Shown here one piece after another: positions 58,058 through 64,000 of a stretch of DNA of 64,000 nt. The stretch's first letter is position 1; the number at the start of each line of letters is the position of its first letter. The notes under the pieces are model-generated. The model worked only from the letters and a program-made list of their open reading frames with translations, had not been told where the DNA came from and searched no databases. The stretch comes from Epiperipatus broadwayi (taxonomy: Eukaryota; Onychophora; Udeonychophora; Euonychophora; Peripatidae). The stretch covers positions 32,683,725-32,747,724 of the forward strand of contig JAQFVV010000002.1 of assembly GCA_028023455.1 (NCBI GenBank), given 5' to 3'. Made by a program: the position numbers and the translations under genes.

Positions 58058-59693
58058 GTATTTATACAAGCTATTAAAATAGTGACAAACTTTTCATCCA
58101 GTAGCACTGCCTAGTGCAAGCCTTATTAATCAATAGTTGAAGAAGGTTTGTGTGCATAAAATCCCTATCTAGTGCCTACTCATTCAGTATTCCCAGACTA
58201 TTTTATAGCGTATAGATTTCATCAGTGAGAAGTATAGGATCTAAGAACATTGCCCATGGGTTGATGGTGACTATGGTTATTAAAGACAACTGGGTTTAAA
58301 TCTACATGACTATATAGGTGAATGAGCTTAGATTGAAAATATATGTTTTTATTTTGGACTCCTAGCTTTATAAACAACTAAAAAGGTCAAAGGTGACTGC
58401 TGGAGAGTTGTATTGGATCCTAAGATCTAGGTGTAGTGTTCTCAGATCTAAGGCTCCTACGCTGATGAAAGCCACAAGTTAGAATCTAATCAGGGAATAC
58501 TAGATGGGTAGGCACTAGATAGGGATTTTATGCACAAATCTTCTTGGATCCATTGATTACTATGAATTACACTAGATGGCACTACTGTTTGTTAAGTAAT
58601 CAGGGAAATTGTATGAATTAATGGGAGAGAAAATTGAGAAATGAAGCAAAGAAAAGAAATGGATTGGTAAAGAAATTAACAGTGTTTTCAAATAATAAAT
58701 ATGATATAGCTAGAATGTAACAATACATTGTGTTAGTAAAGGGGTATTAGATAACTTGAGAAAAAGTACAAAGAAAAGTAGGAAGACATGCATTAGATGC
58801 AGATGTGTGTATGGCAAAGGAGACAATTCAATGAGAAATGGGATGGTTACGTTTTTATATGAGAAATGCAAAAAGCAAAATGAAAATGTTAAGTAGATTG
58901 CAGTTTATGGATAATAAGAGAATAGCCAAAATAGTATTTAATTGGGTTATGTGTAAAGGGCAAGCAACAGGATATGTGAGAAAGGTAGTATGGTATGCAG
59001 AAGATTTGGATAAAGAATTTATGTCAGTATACTTATAGAAAAGGTGCGATGATTGTATTAGGAGAATTGTTGAATGTTATAGTGATCAGGAATGGGATAG
59101 AAGAATAGATGCATTAATAAATAAAGAATAGGGGGTTGGAGAGATGGGGAATTAGTAGAGAGGATAAAGAGTTTAAATATTTATAGAAGTAAACAGAAAA
59201 TATGGTGCAAGTTAATTTATGATAATAGCAAGGAAAGTAGATTAGTGTTTACGGCTCAAACAGGATCTTTAGCAACAAGGGATTATACACATAAATGGGA
59301 AGATGTGGGTGATTTATTCTGTAAGTTGTGTAAGGGAGGCATAGAAAATATTAGGCATCTGTTAATTGAATGTAAATATTTTCAAATGATAAGAGCACAG
59401 ATAATGAAGTTGTGGGAGAATAAATATAAACAAAGTTATCATACAGAAAATAGATTATTGGTTTTTATGCTGGATTTGGGAAAAGATAAGGAGGACTTAG
59501 CATAAAGGCTATGGAGTTGACAAAGATTATATTGTGGAAATGGGATAGAGCAGAATAGAAAAGATATGGGAAAACATAGGGTGGAGAATGAAAAGAGAAG
59601 GAAAAGTGGCTAACAGGTTTCTTTGGGCATAGTGGTTGAGACATTCCTGACTATATAAGGAGAAGTCACAATGCATCACATCACATGTTTTAA
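58058..59693 (+). mobile_element. Composite of FBD foldback and LINE 3' half
   Basis: The left 530 bases are an FBD palindrome (arms TTTTCATCCAGTAGCACTGC ... TAGATGGCACTACTGTTTG) without the usual tail. They continue directly into LINE sequence at TTAAGTAATCAGGGAA (about 58592) and end at the LINE 3' end near CATCACATCACATGTTTTAA. The word CAGGAATTG occurs at 58049-58057 and 59694-59702, and the two flanks join to make one SINE family C copy. That shows a single insertion of the composite. Confidence 0.75.
58592..59690 (+). pseudogene. APE-type LINE, 3' portion, copy 3
   Basis: It encodes the region after the RT thumb. A frame at 58838-59038 has NAKSKMKMLSRLQFMDNKRI and AKIVFNWVMCKGQATGYV. 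A frame at 59245-59505 has DVGDLFCKLCKGGIENIRHL followed by LIEC, an intact CX2CX8HX4C knuckle. The 3' end reads AAGGAGAAGTCACAATGCAT then CACATCACATG. Stops and frameshifts separate the frames. No RT catalytic box remains. Confidence 0.8.
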
Positions 59694-59765
59694 CAGGAAT
59701 TGACCTGAAACCTTTTTGTTTCAGAGTCTGATAATCTTCCACTGTTCTAAACCACACAAGGATTT
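59694..59765 (-). repeat. SINE family C, 5' (tRNA-like) part, interrupted copy
   Basis: Minus-strand reading has GTGTGGTTTAGAACAGTGGA (A-box-like) and CAGGTCAATTCCTG (B-box-like), continuing into 58057-58008. It proves the orientation and site of the composite insertion. Confidence 0.7.
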
Positions 59766-59769
59766 TCCT

Positions 59770-60595
59770 TTATTAATATAGGCATTAAATTTATCATTGG
59801 ACGTTTTTCCAATTTAATTTTCCCCCGGGACTAAAATTACCAATCATTTGACAGACTTGAGCAGAATATGAAACAGAAGTGAAAAAAGTATTTATAATAC
59901 CGTAGATGTTGATCTTTCTTCACAATATAAAATCTATCGTATAAAATCTATCATAACCCAATTAAATGGTGTCACATCATGCTTCACTATAGTACAAATG
60001 AGCAGAACAGTTCACCCTCTCTTAAGGTTCATATGGCAAAATTGTTATCAAAATTGTAAAAAATGTATTTTCATCATGAATAAATATATTAAAATTTCAA
60101 CTAGATCAGAAATTGGAGAGTGGAAGTTGAGTTACAAGATTTTATCTGGGCATTCTCAAAAATAGAGTAAAGGAGTATCACAGGTTGATAAATTTTCAGC
60201 TATGCTTTTCGTATAACTTTGTAACAATTTGATTGGTATGTAAAAAGCATATCGTAAATATACTGTGCTCGCTGATAACACTATTAGATTATTGTATAAT
60301 CATATGGTCTGTTGTTTGGAGGTCGTGATATCGGCAGATCAATAATTTCACTTAACCTGACCAAACTACATTTTTTCCTTTTTCACATTTAGAAATTGTT
60401 TTGATAATAATTAGTTCTTGATTCCACTCCTCTAGGATTGTTTTAATTTTTACAGCGCAAAAAAAAAAAAACTATAGGTTTAAGAAAACATCAAGCTAGA
60501 CAAGTTGTTGGATTTTGATCTTCAATTCATGCAAATTGCATAAAAGATCATGGTAACTAAAAGTTTATCTCTCTAAGAAGCATGATACCTCCACA
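59770..60595. other. Region with no recognised gene
   Basis: Only chance ORFs and an A-run near 60462. Confidence 0.4.
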
Positions 60596-60599
60596 CCAA

Positions 60600-60950
60600 T
60601 TGTGAAGTCCATATCACTAAAGTTGTATTTATATTTAGCCCTATAGAGGATGGTTAATTTCAGAAATACAAGCAAACTTTTCTTAAATATATCTTGTGCA
60701 TAGGTTCAGGGTCAGTCTTGTTGCATGTTTGTACATGATTAATGATAATCCATAACATTTAAACCATCAGTTTAATTATAGCACATGTTTTGTAAAGCTG
60801 TATGATATTCAGTAGTAAATTGTATCTGAAAGATATCATGAAGTTTGAAATCAGCGTGGTTGTGAAAATAATTTCATTATTCCAACTGAAAATATATAGT
60901 CATAAATTTTATTATATAAACCAGGTGTATTCACTCTATAAAGGCCATGG
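60600..60950 (+). repeat. Dispersed repeat G, uninterrupted copy
   Basis: It matches 45405-45560 and 45926-46075 without the LINE insertion. Shared words include CATAGGTTCA, TTTGTACATGAT, AGTAGTAAATTGT and GTTGTGAAAATAATTT. A further partial relative is at 61480-61590 (TTTAAAAAATCATGTATTTT). Confidence 0.55.
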
Positions 60951-61599
60951 TTTTTTTTAGTTAGTTGCTTTAACAATTTTTTTTAAGATTTAATATAAAT
61001 TAAACAAAAGATTTTAATATTATATAAATAAATAAGAGAAATTCACAATTAAAAAAAAAAATGGAACAACACAGCCTGTTTGATACACTTCAGAAATGTA
61101 CCTGGCAAGATATTAATAAAGCTAAATTTAAATTTTTGAATATACCTGTTATATTTGAATTTGACAGCATTACAGACAACTACTTCATAAACAAATTACA
61201 CTTTGTTAATGATGGAATTACTTTACATAATGTAATAGTTTTTTTTAATTGGTTGTAAATTTGATTGTGATAGGGTTATGAAGAAACATACATTCATGGT
61301 TACCGCATGACAGATCATGGACAAACATTCACTGGATTTTTTATATAAACATAATAAAGGCATATTTGTAGTGTTATTACTTTTTTGTGTGTGTTTCAGA
61401 ACGTACTGATAATAAGTATATGTCTTGCATACATGCAATGTCCACTGCATTTATTTTTGACTATAAACTTAATATTTTTATATATCTTTGTTTAATAATT
61501 TTTAAATTATAAACTGAAAGTAATTTTAAAAAATCATGTATTTTATTTTATAAATATCGTAAAGATAAATTTGCAGCATTTTATTTACTCATTTTTTCA

Positions 61600-61940
61600 C
61601 ATTTCACGCAAACTAATAATAGATGTATTTCTCAAATGCACATGCAATTTTTTTGACAACAACTTCTACAGGATTAAAGATGGGATTGTAATAATCCAAA
61701 ATATTATAGACCTGTTTCTGAAGAAGGCTTATATTATAAAATTAAAAAAAAAAAGATATATACAAATTTAGACATGTTTTTCAGCATTGTTTCTAAAAAA
61801 TGAACAGATGTAATATGTATTCATCTATTACATACATTTGATTTGGGCCTATGGCATTTTATTTTTAAAAAGAGACTTTATAGATTATAAATTATTAATT
61901 GGTTTACATGATACTTTCAGATTATTTGGATTCTGATAGA
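61600..61940. other. AT-rich region with no recognised gene
   Basis: Nothing supported. Confidence 0.4.
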
Positions 61941-62440
61941 AGTATATACAAAATATAAAAACAAAAAATTATTGAAAATGTGCCATTAATGGCGATCACA
62001 TTCGCTAATTTTAAAAGCGTACTGTATAGCCAATGAATTTACGAAAAATAATTTGATATTTGTAGAAATATTAACCCAAAAAAACCCCCAACAAATTAGT
62101 GAAAATTTACATGCATGAAATACAAAATAAGGTCAATACAAAATATAAAAACATAAAATTATTGAAAATGTGCCATTAATGGTGATCACATAAAAATGTG
62201 CCATTAATCGCGATCACATGCCCTACTTTTACATACATTGGCTAATTTTAAAAGCGTACCATATAGCCAATGAATTTACGAAAAATAATTTGATATTTGT
62301 AGAAATATTAACCCAAAAATTATTGTTTGATAATTGAAGAAATATTAACAAAAATTGTTTGTACATTTAAAATAAAGATTTAATGCGAATATGGCATTAA
62401 TGGTGACGTTACTTTTACATGCATTTGGATTACTTATTGT
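61940..62440 (+). repeat. Direct repeats downstream of the Merlin transposase
   Basis: The block from ACAAAATATAAAAACA through GTGCCATTAATGGCGATCAC and AAAAGCGTACTGTATAGCCA to GTAGAAATATTAACCC occurs at 61947-62081 and again at about 62138-62315. A third partial version (GGCATTAATGGTGACGTTAC then TTTTACATGCATTTGG) is at 62393-62429. The GTGATCAC-type word is itself a palindrome. These may be subterminal repeats of the transposon or a local duplication. Confidence 0.7.
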
Positions 62441-62514
62441 CTATATTCAATAATATAATTAATTCTAAAATTATAATTATTATAAAAAAAATTAAAATTA
62501 CTTACAAATAGCGT

Positions 62515-63399
62515 TCACTGTGGAGGACTGAATTGGGATATATGTTCTAAAATTGCAGCGAAAGGATCAGCTTTGTACGACTGCCTCCACATAAACTCGC
62601 TCAAATATGAGTCCAGGTGCTGACGTGCTTTCCCTCTGTGTTTTTTATTACGCCATTTGATCAAACCCCACAACCTTTCAACATTCTGTGTATGTACACC
62701 AGTTGTGGGGTCTACGAAGTTGTATGTGTGATTAACACGATGGTGTTCGTATCCAGCCTCAGCTAACTCTTCGCTCTTGTATCCCTTCCAGCAATCGCTG
62801 TAGATAGTCGAGCCTTCGTGTACATTTTGCAAAATTTCTTGCATGAGAGTAGACACACTTCTATCTCGAATGGCTACAATAAAGCATTCCTCAGTCTCTC
62901 TGCACACGCCACCAAATAGCCATTGCTGTGGTAGGACTCTTCCGGCATTGTTCTTCCGTTTTGTGAAGAGGCTTTCATCAATCTCAACGATTGTGTTGGG
63001 ACCTCCGATTTTCCGCCTTTCATTTCTTAACAATCTCCAGGTACAAACTTCCCGGAGGTAGTTGTTCCAATCGATAACAGTTTTGTCCGAAATATTCAAT
63101 TCCTCCGCACAAAATGTTATCGATGTTAATTCTTTGGACCAACTATAGATGAAACGTATAGCGGTCACGAAAGTCATTTTGGAGCCAACAAACCACGTGC
63201 CTTTTCTAATTGCAATTTCTGACAGGCAATCCTTCAAGTTACACCACCATTGTTTCTTGGAATTGTGAATATACTTTTTCATTTCATGCCCATTTTGACA
63301 TAATTTCCTTTTGGGGAGAAGACCGCGGTCTTGTAAGAAGATGATCGCTTCTTCCTCCGTACTCGGTAAACTAAACAAGGTTCTTGGAGCTTCAGCCAT
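62515..63399 (-). CDS. Merlin-type (IS1595/ISXO2-like) DDE transposase, intact 294-aa ORF
   Basis: DDE transposases of this family cut a transposon at its inverted ends and join it to new DNA. Residues 31-58 form a zinc-ribbon-like N-terminus (Cys34, His38, Cys53, Cys58). Residues 92-119 (ITFCAEELNISDKTVIDW) look like a helix-turn-helix. The DDE residues are Asp141 in TIVEIDESLF, Asp202 in IYSDCWKGY and Glu241 in HTQNVERLWG, all present. The end QHLDSYLSEFMWR is characteristic of Merlin proteins. Full family length, no stops, and base composition much less A+T-rich than the surroundings. ATG at 63397-63399 gives a normal N-terminus. I could not find matching terminal inverted repeats close by, so it may be an active transposon, a recent relic or a captured host gene. 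Confidence 0.9.
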   Translation of the reverse strand: MAEAPRTLFSLPSTEEEAIIFLQDRGLLPKRKLCQNGHEMKKYIHNSKKQWWCNLKDCLSEIAIRKGTWFVGSKMTFVTAIRFIYSWSKELTSITFCAEELNISDKTVIDWNNYLREVCTWRLLRNERRKIGGPNTIVEIDESLFTKRKNNAGRVLPQQWLFGGVCRETEECFIVAIRDRSVSTLMQEILQNVHEGSTIYSDCWKGYKSEELAEAGYEHHRVNHTYNFVDPTTGVHTQNVERLWGLIKWRNKKHRGKARQHLDSYLSEFMWRQSYKADPFAAILEHISQFSPPQ

Positions 63400-63559
63400 A
63401 TCACAAAGTAAAATATCAAGGACGCAATGGAAGAGCTGAAAAAAATCACTGTGATCAAGTGGATAGCAAAATCACAATAGACAGAAAAATCAAAAAATTT
63501 CCCAAACCTCTCTCCGAATTTTAAATCTCGCGGTTAAAAAAAAAAAAATTGACTCTCTG

Positions 63560-63660
63560 ATGGATTAATCACTCCAGTCACTTCGTTGCCATGACAACGT
63601 TGAAAGATCGTCGATGCCTACCGGAAGGGAAACCGGTGGGTCAAATACGTCATCAGGCAA
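63560..63660 (-). promoter_or_regulatory. GC-richer, promoter-like segment upstream of the transposase
   Basis: A non-AT-rich patch about 160-260 bp upstream of the start codon contains GTTGCCATGACAAC at 63585-63598 (matches the RFX X-box consensus), CCGGAAG at 63621-63627 (ETS-type) and TACGTCA at 63646-63652 (CRE-like). Such clusters are typical of animal TATA-less promoters. The sites are seen in the sequence; promoter function is inferred. Confidence 0.45.
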
Positions 63661-63709
63661 ATTATCCGTAAGTACCGAAAAAAATAATGAATAAACATTT
63701 TACTAAGTA

Positions 63710-63840
63710 TATTATTTACTGACTTGTGAATAAATATACTATATAAAAACATTTCAATGGCTATAATGTAAAACAAAAAAATTATAATTGTTTCATCAGC
63801 AGCTACCATTTTGTTTCTTAAGTAGTAAAAGAATATTTCT
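63710..63840. repeat. Collapsed relative of the 25.7-27.7 kb palindrome
   Basis: GTGAATAAATATACTATATA, AAAACATTTCAATGGCTATA and AAAAATTATAATTG match the left end at 25.73-25.80 kb. CAGCTACCATTTTG, AAGTAGTAAAAGAATATTTC then match the right end at 27.60-27.65 kb. The two ends are joined with the 1.8-kb middle missing. Confidence 0.6.
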
Positions 63841-63924
63841 TCATTTATGATTCGTTAAAATAAAGCACGAACAAATAAATTATTACAACATTCACTTAAA
63901 AATTTTTAAAAATCAACTTAACAC

Positions 63925-64000
63925 AATGTAGTGAATAATATTTCTGTAATTTTCACTATACCACTCATTCAAGATAGGGACTGGTTTCTATCCACTTTTA
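63925..64000 (+). repeat. FBF family copy 3, cut by the window end
   Basis: AATATTTCTGTAATTTTCAC, CACTCATTCAAGATAGGGAC and TTTCTATCCACTTTTA match the left half of the hairpins at 28.66 and 38.10 kb. The right half lies beyond the window. Confidence 0.65.

Noticed and set aside
61061-61258. 65-aa ORF following an A-run
   Set aside because: No domain, no neighbours and codon composition like the AT-rich background.
62455-62520. Intron at the transposase 3' end (GTAAGT on the minus strand)
   Set aside because: A donor-like word follows the stop codon but nothing else supports splicing, and the ORF is already full length.

Overview
The window looks like AT-rich, non-coding DNA from an invertebrate animal nucleus. 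No host gene, operon, ribosome-binding site, CRISPR array or bacterial-style terminator is supported. What can be read is almost entirely transposable elements: non-LTR retrotransposons of two clades, a Penelope-like fragment, a Ty3/Gypsy LTR element, Merlin-type DNA transposons, four tRNA-derived SINE families and many long foldback (palindromic) elements. The phylum cannot be fixed from sequence alone; an arthropod, mollusc or similar invertebrate would fit.

Layout. 0-5.6 kb: a foldback repeat, a 3' RTE-like LINE fragment, a SINE that is an inverted dimer of itself (14-bp target duplication), other SINEs and a 60-bp tandem triplet. 8.4-9.3 kb: two minimal copies of the foldback family called FBD here. 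12.0-15.3 kb: a Ty3/Gypsy element with both 722-bp LTRs but most of pol deleted. 16-26 kb: more FBD copies, a Penelope GIY-YIG fragment, SINEs and large palindromes. 25.7-27.7 kb: a 1.9-kb palindrome around a decayed Merlin transposase tail. 28.4-29.3 kb: nested foldbacks. 30.3-34.6 kb: a near-complete but decayed LINE on the minus strand with SGNH esterase, APE endonuclease, reverse transcriptase and CCHC regions. 34.6-50 kb: mostly empty AT-rich DNA with repeats and a second LINE copy. 51.3-52.9 kb: a 5'-truncated RTE-like LINE with an 11-bp target duplication. 57.4-59.8 kb: two FBD copies, the second fused to a LINE 3' half, the composite inserted in a SINE. 62.5-63.4 kb: the only intact sizeable ORF, a 294-aa Merlin (IS1595/ISXO2-like) transposase on the minus strand behind a locally GC-rich, promoter-like segment.

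The most unusual signal is the FBD family. Copies have a palindromic body plus a constant tail (reading roughly CATAAGAGGAGGTGGTCATG) and lie between target duplications of 9-17 bp, as in target-primed retroposition and unlike ordinary MITEs. Both arms carry a motif with the parts of a minimal hammerhead ribozyme: CTGANGA, a short covarying helix II, GAAAC, GTC and a helix I that closes in one copy. A tRNA SINE family (FBB) shows the same inverted-dimer architecture, so foldback retroposition may be a general process in this genome.
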